From contig CAKZKR010000059.1 of NCBI GenBank assembly GCA_937124615.1, positions 1 to 63,981 of the forward strand: a stretch of 63,981 bases of DNA, written 5' to 3'. The notes beneath the pieces were generated by a model. That model was not told the DNA's origin and searched no databases. It saw nothing but the letters and a program-made list of their open reading frames with translations. The stretch is from an uncultured bacterium. Lineage in GTDB: Bacteria > Hydrogenedentota > Hydrogenedentia > Hydrogenedentales > Hydrogenedentaceae. The position numbers and the translations under genes were made by a program. This document shows, piece after piece, positions 27,015 to 37,200 of this stretch. Position 1 is the first letter of the stretch, and every line of letters begins with the position of its first letter.

Positions 27015-28634
27015 CTATCTACTATCTGAAGGTTCTAACAATACATCCTTTATCAACGACCGCACCGATGGATTCCTATCCATTTCTTTAATCCACACAG
27101 GTGATTGTCGATAGTAAAAACGAACAAATTCTTTGCCCCAGTTCCCCCGCTGATTTAGCCATGAACGCATCTGTCGAAAAAACACCAATGCTTGTGAATC
27201 TTTCGATAACATACTTTTAAAAAAACAAAATCTGTCACAGTCTGCCTTCGATTCGCATTTGGTCCCGGGTTTTAAATAACATTGAATTTGAGGATAAAAA
27301 TATCGAAACGAAGCAAAATAATCATAGTTTCCAGAACGGTCAATGCAACTATGAGTAGGACCATTACTCAACATACCCACCAATTGATACCCAAATTCCT
27401 TACAAAAAAGCCCTGAACCACTTGACCCTTGAGAGGTTATCCCCTCATTCCATAAAACTTCAACAGTATAATACCTTATACTCGTACATAATGAATCCAT
27501 ACAACTATCCACTTCCGTCCTTTTTATATTTCCTATAGCCGATTTCATAAATGTCCCTTCAGGATGATGAGCACCATAAACCGACAGGCCCGAACTCAAC
27601 TCCGTTGAATTCCACCCTGCATAAGCCCGGCCATACTCACCAACAGGGATTTCCCCTTTAAGTTTGATAAATTGAGCATCAAGACATAAACTTTCAGCAA
27701 GATTCTCGGCACCATAAGTTCGTGGGCATGTGTTTACATTAGGAATGGCATATTCATCACAAGTCGCAATACGGAAGTCCCAAATCACTTCAATAGCATT
27801 CCACCGAATATCGGATTCTTCAAAACAATGGTGGGCTGTTATAAAATAAGGTTCTAACTCGGATGTATCAGGAACATTCAGAAGTGTACCGGTACAGAGT
27901 ATCGTCCCATTACCCACAGGAATATCAATTCTTCCCACAGCAGTTGTTACCTTTTGGTATTCCGTATTTTCCACACACGGTGTAGGCAAAGGACAAGGTA
28001 ATGCTTTAGCCATGTCCTTTACAGAAAGATAATAAAACTGAAAAGAAACCACTTTCATTTCAGGTAATGTATTCTTTTGAGTTTGCAATACCAGAATAAC
28101 ATGATTTCCTGCAACAGAAGGTAACCATGTCTCCGCCAATTCATCTCTTGCTTGTGGATACGGTCCATAAACAAAAAACAACTCTGGAACAACCAACCAT
28201 ATCTTATCCGTAGGCGATAACCTTGACAAATCAAGAACAAGCCGTATCCCCTCTGCATCTTCCACACAAAATTCTCCCACAGCATAGTAATTCCCATCAA
28301 AATATAATGTAGGATTGTTAAAAATTAATCTCCCCTCAATATCTACTTCTTCCGTTACTGCAACACGAAGAGGTTGCTTCCCTTCTATTTCCTGTTTCAA
28401 CAAAGACTTTTTTCCGATCATACCCGTATAGGTATAAATAGGATAAGATTGCGATAACAACATGGAAACCGGCACCTCATTAATCTTTGCATCTGTCCCC
28501 ATATTTTTTTGTAAGGAACCCGGCACAGGGGGAAGAAAAATCGTTTCCGCAGAATCTCCCTCCGCCGGAAGATAAAAACCCGTCATAAACAAAACCAGAA
28601 ATAAAAAAACATATCCTATCTTCTTTTTCATCAT
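27015..28634 (-). CDS. Secreted trypsin-like serine protease (lysyl-endopeptidase-like)
   Basis: A 539-aa exported protease of the chymotrypsin fold. The triad is visible: His in FITAHHCFEE, Asp in SLCLDAQFIKL, Ser in SQGSSGSGLF. Many cysteines around the catalytic domain suggest disulfides, as in Achromobacter lysyl endopeptidase. The N-terminal part of about 230 residues after the signal peptide (IGYVFLFLVLFMTGFYLPAE) is likely a propeptide or beta-rich domain. A C-terminal helical tail ends at SLIKDVLLEPSDSR. The tandem ATG at 28634 with AAAGG upstream is preferred to the in-frame start at 28712. Cleavage specificity is not certain. Confidence 0.85.
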   Translation of the reverse strand: MMKKKIGYVFLFLVLFMTGFYLPAEGDSAETIFLPPVPGSLQKNMGTDAKINEVPVSMLLSQSYPIYTYTGMIGKKSLLKQEIEGKQPLRVAVTEEVDIEGRLIFNNPTLYFDGNYYAVGEFCVEDAEGIRLVLDLSRLSPTDKIWLVVPELFFVYGPYPQARDELAETWLPSVAGNHVILVLQTQKNTLPEMKVVSFQFYYLSVKDMAKALPCPLPTPCVENTEYQKVTTAVGRIDIPVGNGTILCTGTLLNVPDTSELEPYFITAHHCFEESDIRWNAIEVIWDFRIATCDEYAIPNVNTCPRTYGAENLAESLCLDAQFIKLKGEIPVGEYGRAYAGWNSTELSSGLSVYGAHHPEGTFMKSAIGNIKRTEVDSCMDSLCTSIRYYTVEVLWNEGITSQGSSGSGLFCKEFGYQLVGMLSNGPTHSCIDRSGNYDYFASFRYFYPQIQCYLKPGTKCESKADCDRFCFFKSMLSKDSQALVFFRQMRSWLNQRGNWGKEFVRFYYRQSPVWIKEMDRNPSVRSLIKDVLLEPSDSR

Positions 28635-28752
28635 AATACCTTTTCTGTTTGATTTTTGAATAAAACTTGTTAAATTGTATATATATAACAATTCGTTAAA
28701 CAATTTTACCAAAATTTTTCATAAAAAGTTTATAAAAAAATATACATATATA

Positions 28753-29676
28753 ATGAATGATACAATTGCAACACCAAAAAGTGTCGTTATATTAGGTCCA
28801 ACTGCTTCCGGAAAAACAAGCCTGGGAGTGAAAATAGCCCATGTCTTTAATGGTGAAATTCTTTCCGCAGATTCTCGCCAGGTATATATCGGTCTGGACA
28901 TTGGCACCGGAAAAGACCTTGAAGAATACGCTATCGTTGCCCCCTCTATTCCTTACCATTTAATTGATATTGTCCCTGTTAACCATGAATTCAGCCTGTT
29001 TGAATACTTAAAACATTTTTCCATTGCCTATAAAGATGTCCTATCCAGAAATAAATTACCTATAATCGTTGGAGGAACAGGTCTTTATCTTGAAGCAATA
29101 ATAGAAGGTTTTCCTCTCATTGATGCGCCCCCGAATTATTTATTACGAGAAGAATTAAATCAATTATCCTTACAGGAATTACAAAAAAAATTAATTGAGT
29201 TGAAACCAAAACTCCATAATACGACAGACCTATTCGAAAAGGAACGGCTTATCCGTGCCATTGAAATAGCACTCGCTGAAAAAGAAGGGAAGGAATCTAT
29301 TTCCGCTCCCCCAATGAATGTTATGATATTGGGTATCTATTATAAACGGGAACAACTTAAACATCGCATTGAACAACGACTCAAACAAAGAATCCAACAA
29401 GGACTTGTTGAGGAAGTAGAACAATTGAGAAAAGATGGCCTCCCCGATGAACGACTTTTCCAATTAGGACTTGAATATCGTTATGTCCTTTTATACTTAC
29501 AAAGAAAAATTAAGAACAAAAATGACATGTTCCAAAAATTACGCTCTGCAATCTGGGAGTTCGCAAGAAAACAAGAAATCTGGTTCCGCAGATTCGAACG
29601 GAAAGGTTATCCCATTCACTGGTTGCAAGGTGCAGACTTTGAAAACGCAAAAAAATGTCTTGAAGAGTTTTTATGA
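28753..29676 (+). CDS. miaA: tRNA dimethylallyltransferase MiaA
   Basis: Transfers a dimethylallyl group to N6 of A37 in tRNAs reading UNN codons. The P-loop GPTASGKT lies near residue 15, followed by SADSRQVYIGLDIGTGKD, GGTGLYLEAIIEGF and the C-terminal Arg-rich RKQEIWFRRF, all typical. The start at 28753 gives MNDTIATPKSVVILGPTASG, the normal distance to the P-loop; the frame is open from 28675 but the extra 26 residues are AT-rich and unlike the family. Its stop overlaps the start of the next gene by 4 nt (ATGA), indicating translational coupling. Confidence 0.93.
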   Translation: MNDTIATPKSVVILGPTASGKTSLGVKIAHVFNGEILSADSRQVYIGLDIGTGKDLEEYAIVAPSIPYHLIDIVPVNHEFSLFEYLKHFSIAYKDVLSRNKLPIIVGGTGLYLEAIIEGFPLIDAPPNYLLREELNQLSLQELQKKLIELKPKLHNTTDLFEKERLIRAIEIALAEKEGKESISAPPMNVMILGIYYKREQLKHRIEQRLKQRIQQGLVEEVEQLRKDGLPDERLFQLGLEYRYVLLYLQRKIKNKNDMFQKLRSAIWEFARKQEIWFRRFERKGYPIHWLQGADFENAKKCLEEFL

Positions 29677-31010
29677 AAGAGAAAATCATTGAATATTTAA
29701 ATAAGCGAGCCATTCTTTCCCCATGGCAACTGGAAGTATCCCTTCACGGAAAGATTGAACAAGTCGTCGTTGTTCCCGCATATAGCGAGTTTCACAATAT
29801 TAGGAACCTCTTGCTTCACCTCACGAAAAGCGATACCCCTGTTTGTGAAAAAACACTATGTATTTTTGTAATCAACAATCGAAATGAAATCATAACACCG
29901 TCCGAAGATATAGAGAATAACCAGAATACTCTGGACTTTTTAAGAAATTGTATGATTAAAAAGGAATATCCTTTTTCAATTGGGGTAATTGATGCTTCTT
30001 CACTCGGATATGAACTTCCTCCGGAACAAGGTGTTGGTCTGGCTCGAAAAATAGGACTGGACTGGGGGCTTTACTCACTTTTTCAACAAGAAAAAACGGA
30101 AGGAGGACTCATCTGGCTGGATGCTGATTGTGAACTCTCACAAGATTATCTGACCGCATGGAATACCTTTTTCAAGAGTTATCCTGACTCTGCAGGGTTG
30201 ATGTACTCCGAACACCCTTTTGATAGTTCCCCTTCCGGACAATGCATGCTCGCTTATGAAATTTATCTGCGATCTTACGAGTTAGGTTTACACTATGCAA
30301 ACTCGCCTTATACATTCCTTCCTATCGGTTCAACAATCGGTGTGACAATACCTCTTTATGTAAACTGCGGAGGGATGAATACACGAACTGCAGGAGAAGA
30401 TTTTTACTTTTTGCAACAAATTGCACGCATAGGATTCATACAACGGATAAAAACTGCAACAGTTTATCCTTCCGCGCGACTATCAGACCGTGTCCCCTTT
30501 GGAACCGGTGCTAAACTAAAACAATATATGAATCAACCCGAAAAAAAATACACTACCTATCCTTTTGAATGTTATGACATCTTAAAAAAGTGGCTACAAT
30601 CTATTGATGATCCAGAAGAAAACCCAGAATTTATGCTACTCCATGCAGAAAAAATCCATCCCGAATTAGCCCACTTCCTCGTCAAAAACTACTGGCTACA
30701 AAAAACAAAAAAAATATTCCAACAAAATCAAAATAAAAAATCATTACGATTCCATTTGCACGAATGGTTCGATGGATTAAAAACTCTTAAATTATTAAAC
30801 CATTTAAGGGACTTCGTTTTCTTTACTGGAAACCTCTTTCAGACAACAGAAAAATTGGTCAAACGACTAAACACACAAAAATTCCAAGAAATAAATCTTG
30901 AGAATGTAGAAAACAATTTTCAAAAACAAAAGACTATTTTAGAACAACTCCGAAATATATGGAATTCTTTAAAAAACGGAGGGATTAATTACCATATAGA
31001 TGGTAGTTAA
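29673..31010 (+). CDS. GT2-like glycosyltransferase coupled to miaA
   Basis: 445 aa with a GT-A fold start (QVVVVPAYSEFHNIRNLL), a metal-binding DxD in GGLIWLDADCELS, and a later acidic site GGMNTRTAGEDFYFLQQIA. These are normal for inverting family-2 glycosyltransferases that act at the cytoplasmic face. There are no membrane spans. The C-terminal 130 residues are helical and charged and I cannot assign them. The 4-nt overlap with miaA is notable since the two have no obvious functional link. The acceptor is unknown. The stop codon sits inside a strong hairpin. Confidence 0.78.
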   Translation: MKEKIIEYLNKRAILSPWQLEVSLHGKIEQVVVVPAYSEFHNIRNLLLHLTKSDTPVCEKTLCIFVINNRNEIITPSEDIENNQNTLDFLRNCMIKKEYPFSIGVIDASSLGYELPPEQGVGLARKIGLDWGLYSLFQQEKTEGGLIWLDADCELSQDYLTAWNTFFKSYPDSAGLMYSEHPFDSSPSGQCMLAYEIYLRSYELGLHYANSPYTFLPIGSTIGVTIPLYVNCGGMNTRTAGEDFYFLQQIARIGFIQRIKTATVYPSARLSDRVPFGTGAKLKQYMNQPEKKYTTYPFECYDILKKWLQSIDDPEENPEFMLLHAEKIHPELAHFLVKNYWLQKTKKIFQQNQNKKSLRFHLHEWFDGLKTLKLLNHLRDFVFFTGNLFQTTEKLVKRLNTQKFQEINLENVENNFQKQKTILEQLRNIWNSLKNGGINYHIDGS

Positions 31011-31014
31011 TCCC
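30981..31014 (-). terminator. Hairpin terminator between convergent genes
   Basis: A 15-bp stem (GGGATTAATTACCAT and its partner, with one G-T wobble) and an ATAG loop. Read on the minus strand it is followed by TCCGTTTTTT, as expected for an intrinsic terminator of the Cys-rich gene at 31071-31517. It overlaps the last codons and stop of the GT2-like gene on the plus strand, so it may serve both. Confidence 0.65.
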
Positions 31015-31070
31015 ATATAAAATAGGAGGTATAGTAGGTATGTGAGGGTTATTTTAGTTGGAGTTTTCCA

Positions 31071-31517
31071 TTATACTTTATATGAACAGCAAGAGGCACA
31101 ACAACTACACTTGTCTCCACATGAACATGCAAGTTTTGACTGTTTTTGCCCGGAACAATTACAGGCAGAGCAACAATTACAGGTTTCACACTTCGAATTA
31201 GAACTTACCTTCTTCTTCTCAGATTTCTTATCACAACACTTTTCACTGGAAGAAGATGAACTCTTGCTCTCACATGCAGATTCATCTGACTTTGTGGTTT
31301 TCTTCTCCTTACATTCTTTTTTGTCCACACAATCTTGCTTCGCTGAACAACCGGATGTCGCCTTCAAATAAGGACAACCCGATTTCTCACTTTTCTTTTG
31401 CTCCTCAGCAAAAATTAACGAAGAGAGAAAAACAGCCACAAGAATAAATAGCACGAAACTTGAAAATACTTTTGCATTAAACAATTGAGCGTTTCTACAT
31501 CGAAAATGTTTTTTCAT
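31071..31517 (-). CDS. Exported cysteine-rich metallothionein-like protein
   Basis: 148 aa. After a basic start comes a signal segment (VFSSFVLFILVAVFLSSLIF, then AEE), followed by a mature part of about 110 residues rich in Cys, Lys and Ser. Roughly 20 cysteines are present, 13 of them in the last 40 residues in patterns such as CETCNCCSACNCSG and CSCGDKCSCCASCC. This looks like a metal-binding, metallothionein-like or copper-sequestering exported protein, but I know no exact family. The ATG at 31517 has AAGGAG about 9 nt upstream; the frame is open to 31571 but without a ribosome site. Confidence 0.72.
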   Translation of the reverse strand: MKKHFRCRNAQLFNAKVFSSFVLFILVAVFLSSLIFAEEQKKSEKSGCPYLKATSGCSAKQDCVDKKECKEKKTTKSDESACESKSSSSSSEKCCDKKSEKKKVSSNSKCETCNCCSACNCSGQKQSKLACSCGDKCSCCASCCSYKV

Positions 31518-31928
31518 GGTAATGCTCCTTAATTTAAGTTTTACTTCATTCAATTTTGCTAATACAAACACTTATTTCAGTTTGTTTTATTCCTATCTTT
31601 TAAAATTTTTTTACAGATTCCCTCTTGACAGCACTCTCTCATTTTGTAGGTATATTTACTACAGTAATTTCAAACAAATTGCATAATATATCAAATTATA
31701 TCAATAAATAATTATTTATAAATCCCAACAATATTCAAAAATAGTAATAATAGCAATGAATAATATATCTATTATTGATAATATAAAAAAATATATATAG
31801 AATTAATATTATTATTGTATAAAAATATTTATTGTTATATAGATTGTTTATTGTTATAATTAATTTGTGGGAAATTTGTATTTTCCATTACTAAGTTTCA
31901 TTATAACCTTCAAACAAGGAGATGTCTT
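31518..31928. other. Very AT-rich divergent intergenic region
   Basis: About 410 bases between the minus-strand Cys-rich gene and the first prepilin gene. The right half is almost only A and T. It holds the promoter at 31832-31860 and a 12-bp direct repeat, TTTATTGTTATA, at 31828-31839 and 31847-31858 that overlaps that promoter. No ORF or structured RNA was recognised. Confidence 0.5.
31832..31860 (+). promoter_or_regulatory. Promoter of the first prepilin-like gene
   Basis: TTGTTA (31832-31837), a 17-bp spacer and a perfect TATAAT (31855-31860), about 70 bp upstream of the ATG at 31929. The spacer and boxes overlap a 12-bp direct repeat with 19-bp period, which could be a regulator site or simply AT-rich sequence. 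Confidence 0.5.
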
Positions 31929-32900
31929 ATGAAGAAAGGTTTTACACTCATCGAACTACTTGTCGTCATCGCTATTATTGGCATACTTGCCGCAATTCTA
32001 TTACCAGCACTTGCTCGTGCAAGGGAAGCCGCGCGTCGTTCCAGTTGCCAGAACAACCTGAAACAATGGGGAATTGTTTTCAAAATGTATTCCGGTGAAG
32101 CCAAAGGAGAACGATTCCCTCGTATTTTAACAAGAGATAATAGTCAACCTATATTTCGGGATTGTAATGCTGTAAACCCACCCTATGTTACAAATGGCAC
32201 AGGTTTGTACATTGCTATGGGTCCAGATGCAACTACTCTCTATCCTGAATATCTTACAGACCCGGCCATTTGTTTCTGTCCCTCCGATGCTCAAAGCACA
32301 ATTAAAGATGTAACCAATGAAACAACAGGCGAGAACACCTTCGGCTGGCTCTGTATCAATGCCCATAAAGGAGCGGCCGCTGTAGACGAGAGCTATGTAT
32401 ACATTGGTTGGGTCATTGATCGGGCTGAAACCACAGATAATCTAATAACTTTGCCCTCACTACCTCCGCTAATTAACCAGCCGATTACAGGACCTGCCCA
32501 ATTAGTTGAAATGGCTTTGAATGCTATAGGTCCTGTACTTGTGAATCCATCCCTATGGCCTAATAAGGTAGATGCGGACATTCAAGTTTCTTCCGGAAAT
32601 GGTAATGGTGGTGCTTCTACTGTATATCGTTTAAGAGAAGGAATTGAGAGATTCCTTATTACAGACATAAATAATCCTGCTGCAACAGCACAAGCACAAA
32701 GTTCTGTATGGATTATGTTTGATCATGTCGCCACAGACCCTGCAGGATTTAACCATGTCCCTGGCGGTTCTAATGTCTTATACCTCGATGGGCATGTAGA
32801 ATTTATTCGATACATAGCAGAAGACTTGAATAATCCTACGGGCGCAAGTACACCCCCTGTTAATGCAGCCGTTGCTCAAGTCATTTCTTTATTCCTATAG
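31929..32900 (+). CDS. Prepilin-type protein with C-terminal HPGGxNVLYLDG motif, copy 1
   Basis: 323 aa. The N-terminus is a type IV prepilin/type II pseudopilin signal: MKKG followed by [20 protein letters not shown], cut after Gly by a prepilin peptidase and N-methylated on Phe. The C-terminal [18 protein letters not shown] is the H...DG motif of the large DUF1559-type family in PVC-like bacteria. It is thought to be a surface or pseudopilus protein; its exact role is unknown. AAGGAG precedes the ATG. The first 201 nt are identical to copy 2 at 33104, and a second near-identical block lies near the end. Confidence 0.88.
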   Translation: MKKGFTLIELLVVIAIIGILAAILLPALARAREAARRSSCQNNLKQWGIVFKMYSGEAKGERFPRILTRDNSQPIFRDCNAVNPPYVTNGTGLYIAMGPDATTLYPEYLTDPAICFCPSDAQSTIKDVTNETTGENTFGWLCINAHKGAAAVDESYVYIGWVIDRAETTDNLITLPSLPPLINQPITGPAQLVEMALNAIGPVLVNPSLWPNKVDADIQVSSGNGNGGASTVYRLREGIERFLITDINNPAATAQAQSSVWIMFDHVATDPAGFNHVPGGSNVLYLDGHVEFIRYIAEDLNNPTGASTPPVNAAVAQVISLFL

Positions 32901-33103
32901 TTGGTATTTATAGCAAATAAAAGGATACTTTAAACCCTTTTATAGTGGTATTAATATATTCAGCAATGAACCTAAAGGGTAATTGTTTATTTTTATATTC
33001 GTGTTGAAAACAAATAAATGGTTTGTTAAAATATTTCTATGGAGGGAATTAACATAATTTACCTTAATGCATTAATATTAATCTTAAAGGAAGGAATTAT
33101 AAT

Positions 33104-34072
33104 ATGAAGAAAGGTTTTACACTCATCGAACTACTTGTCGTCATCGCTATTATTGGCATACTTGCCGCAATTCTATTACCAGCACTTGCTCGTGCAAGGG
33201 AAGCCGCGCGTCGTTCCAGTTGCCAGAACAACCTGAAACAATGGGGAATTGTTTTCAAAATGTATTCCGGTGAAGCCAAAGGAGAACGATTCCCTCGTAT
33301 TTTAGTCAGAGATGGCACCCAGCCAATCTTTCGCAACTGCGATTCAGCAAACACCACCCTAACAACCTACGGGGGGATATTTATTGCAGTGGGACCCGAC
33401 CCTACTACCCTGTATCCAGAATATCTCACGGACCCGGCGATTTGTTTCTGTCCGTCCGACGCCCAAAGCAGTATTAAGGATGTAACCAACGACGAAACAG
33501 GTGAAAATACCTTCGGTTTGCTTTGCACAGATGCTAATTATGGAGCCGCCGCAGTTGATGAAAGTTATGCTTATATAGGCTGGGTTCTTGACAGATCCGA
33601 GACAACCGATAGCCCTATTACTTTCCCTGCACTTCCTCCAATCGTTCCCAATCCAATAACAGGTCCGGGTCAATTAGTTCAACTCGCTATCCGAGCACTG
33701 GTTCCGGTATATCAAAATCCATCCCTATGGGCCAATTATGTAGACAAAGACATTTCCGTGGACCCCGGCTATGGTAATGGGGGTAGTTCAACTATATATC
33801 GTTTAAGAGAAGGAATTGAGAGATTCCTTATTACAGACATAAATAATCCTGCTGCAACAGCACAAGCACAAAGTTCTGTATGGATTATGTTTGATCATGT
33901 CGCCACAGACACCGCAGGATTTAACCATGTCCCTGGCGGTTCTAATGTCCTCTATTTAGACGGGCATGTGGAATTTCTCCGCTATATCGCAGAAGATTTG
34001 AACAATCCTACAGGAGCAAGCAAGGCTCCCGTTAATGCCGGTATAGCACAGGTCATAGGAATCTTCTACTAA
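33104..34072 (+). CDS. Prepilin-type protein with C-terminal HPGGxNVLYLDG motif, copy 2
   Basis: 322 aa, a paralogue of the gene at 31929 with the same prepilin signal and C-terminal motif. Nucleotides 33104-33304 equal 31929-32129 at every base, including third codon positions. Nucleotides 33795-33949 match 32623-32777 except for two bases. The region between has diverged in both silent and replacement sites. This mosaic fits gene conversion or selection for variation in the central domain. The upstream regions differ; AAGGAAGG lies before this ATG. A strong terminator follows. Confidence 0.88.
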   Translation: MKKGFTLIELLVVIAIIGILAAILLPALARAREAARRSSCQNNLKQWGIVFKMYSGEAKGERFPRILVRDGTQPIFRNCDSANTTLTTYGGIFIAVGPDPTTLYPEYLTDPAICFCPSDAQSSIKDVTNDETGENTFGLLCTDANYGAAAVDESYAYIGWVLDRSETTDSPITFPALPPIVPNPITGPGQLVQLAIRALVPVYQNPSLWANYVDKDISVDPGYGNGGSSTIYRLREGIERFLITDINNPAATAQAQSSVWIMFDHVATDTAGFNHVPGGSNVLYLDGHVEFLRYIAEDLNNPTGASKAPVNAGIAQVIGIFY

Positions 34073-34099
34073 TCTGTAATAGAAAACATTAGACATATA

Positions 34100-34137
34100 A
34101 CAGGGACATACATTTTGTATGTCCCTGTTTCTTTGTT
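34100..34137 (+). terminator. Rho-independent terminator after prepilin copy 2
   Basis: A perfect 13-bp stem, ACAGGGACATACA / TGTATGTCCCTGT (34100-34128), with a TTT loop, followed by a T-rich TTCTTTGTT. Confidence 0.85.
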
Positions 34138-34237
34138 ATCTCTCTTTTTAGAAAACAAGTATTTTGCAATATCTTCTTCTTCCCTTATAAAATAGGTTTC
34201 TATTTTATTACTAAAGAACAAATTCAAATAGCCCACG

Positions 34238-37200
34238 ATGCTCGGATTAAACAGAAAAAAATATTATAGAGTTTTTTTCGAAATTCTTTTGATATTAATT
34301 CTTGTTTTTCTCTCTGTTCTCATATCAGAAAATTCATTACGAAATTGGAAAGGTCCCGGCGGAAGCATAACAACGGATTTATACATACCCTCTATTATGT
34401 TTGCTTCTGGTAAAGGTTTTATTAATGTAAACCCTAAGGAAGTTCCTCATCTCCGTGAATTCTTGGACTTTAATGAACAAACTTTCTTGCCTGAATATGT
34501 TCCTTCCGACATTCATCTACAAAATTTGGACATATACCAACAGTATCATCGTTATTTAATTTATACCGTAGGAATAATCTGGAGGATTTTTGGTATCTCA
34601 TGGGAAGTGCTACGGTGGTTTTTAGTTTTCTTCTATACGGTTACAGTTTTGCTCGTTTATGCAATTGCACGCGTTTTTCTTTTTTCCTTCTTCTCCTTCC
34701 TCGTTGGTTATTTCTTCTCTACTTCACTCATTCCTGTAACGATTCTTCCCATTCTTCGCGATTTCGCACGAGCCCCATTTATCTTGGCAGTTCTCCTTAT
34801 ACTTTTTTACTTAGTCCAGTCCAAAAAAACATTTTTACGGTTTACATTATGCTCTTTCCTAATAGGGCTTACCTGCGGAATCGGAATTGGCTTCCGTAGA
34901 GATTTGCTTATGTTTCTTCCCCTTTCTTTGTTCATCCTGCTCCTCCTTCCCAAAACAGACAATGTCCCAAAAATTCCGGTACGGGTATTCGGCATAGTAA
35001 TTGCACTCACAACATTCTTCATCACTGCCTACCCGATTCTACAATCATTTCAAAAATATGGCACATTGGGTTGGCATGATGCGCTTATGGGATTTGGAAC
35101 AGAGCATGACGACCTGGCCGGATTGCAACGGACAAATTACGAACGCATTCCCAAATATAATGACTTGCTTGTTTCCGTAACCGCTGATGCTCACAGTTAT
35201 TATACAGAGCCACTAAATGACTATGAATTGTTCATTAAAAGAGCCCCTGAATTAGAAAAGAAAAAATTGTTTTTTGCCTATCTATACTATTTCCCTGCTG
35301 ATTTCCTTATTCGGATATACACATCTATTGCCCGACTCACCGACCGAATTCTGACTTCAGCTATGCCCATCAATCCTTATCGGGCACTGCTCGGAATCGG
35401 AATTATAATTTTATTCCTCTCAATTGACTTTCATAAAGGATTGTGTTTCGCCGTCATTCTTCTTTACACCCTGAGCATACAAACATTACAGTTCAATTTC
35501 CGTCATCATTTCTATCTTAGCTTTGTCCCGCACCTACTCCACTGTCTCTTTATACAATTCCTCCTAATAGGGATATATTGTCTATTGAAAGATGGCAAAG
35601 AAAATATCTATGAAAATATGGAACCATTGAGAAGAATTGTAATACGATTTGTGATAATTTCTTTTACAGTTGCCTTTTTCGCATATGGGATTTTGATTGC
35701 CCTCCGACAAATTCAGAGTTATCAACTCACCAAATTGTTTTCTGCATATCATTCCGCAGAGCTCGTCCCGATAGAATTTACCCCATACCAAGATAAAGAA
35801 GGAACTATATATACCCTTAACAAACCGCTTTCCTTACAATTTGACGAACCAATGATGGCCCAACCTTCCTTCGCTACTAATATTCTGGTTGTAGACTTCT
35901 TCGTCCAGCAGTTTCCGGCATGCTTTAAGGTGGTATATGATGGTACAGACGATTTTTCATGCAATTTGCCTATCATCCGCTCTGATTCTGCCACAAAAGA
36001 ACCTACTTATGTCCGTTTTTTCATACCCATCTATGAAAACATGCAAACCCTAAAATCCGCCTGGAACCGATTTATTGGAATACAGGTTGAAAATCTTAAT
36101 AACATTCAGTTACAAAACATTTACAAAGTATGCAATTTAGACAAAATACCGCTACTTATTAACTACTACTTTGTAAAAGACGAATTACCCGATTTATACC
36201 AACGAATAGCCAATTATTCGACATCCCATATCAACCCTTGTTGGGAACCTTACGGTTTTTCCTCAAAACAAGTAACCATTAACGAAGCAAATGGAGCATA
36301 TTCCTCAGGGAATAAAGAGAAAGCATACGAAATTCTAACAAAATCCATGGAAGAAGAGCCCTATTTATTAACCTACGGATTAGAATTAGCAGATTTATAC
36401 GAACAATCAAATGAACATGAAAAGGCAAAAGAAATACTCATCCACCTCCTTTCAAAACATCCCCATGACCCAATCCCCGGAACGAAACTAGAAGGGTTCC
36501 TCAATCGTATCAATCTTTCCTCAGAAGAAAAACAAACAATTTGGAAAAACATACTTTCTCAACTCCCCGATTCCTCAATAGTATGGTTCTACTATGCAAC
36601 AAATCTTACAAATGATAACGAAAGTAAAGAAACGCTATCCAAAGCAACCAACCTTAACAGGGAAATTCTTCTTTCTACACCCTTTGTCAGCACTCATTAT
36701 GAACCAAAAGAAATATTCTCACAAGCTATGAAGAGCGAACCCAATCCGGATAATACTCTTTGTTCTAATATTTCAACCCGCAGACAAATTTCATTCATAC
36801 TTACCTCCGGCATTTATCTCAACAGAATAAACAACTTTCAAAAATCGGTGGATGTCCTACAGTACCTCGCAAACATTAAACCGGACCTTTATCTTCTTTA
36901 CCCACCTATTATTTCCTCATCACTTAAACTCCAAAACACAGACTTAGAAAAAGTTTTTTATTATTCAAATACCCTAATTTCACTAATACCCTACAAACTG
37001 GAACCCATCATTCAAATGGAAGAGATTCAAGAAAACATACAATATTTTTCAGAGCAAGAATGGATTGAGTTGTGGTTAGAACTGAAAAATAAATTCCCCG
37101 ATTCCCCTTGTATTTTATGCGGTTTAGGTCGTGCATACGAATTAAATGAACAAAAACCCGTAGCAAAAAGCACATATGAAAATGCTATTTATTATGCTCG

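Noticed and set aside
28675-28752. 26-residue N-terminal extension of MiaA
   Set aside because: AT-rich, no ribosome site, and it would push the P-loop beyond its usual position.
31042-31371. 109-codon plus-strand frame antisense to the Cys-rich gene
   Set aside because: Glu/Gln/Phe/His-rich composition is explained by the complement of Cys/Ser/Lys codons; kept only as a ribosome-site curiosity.
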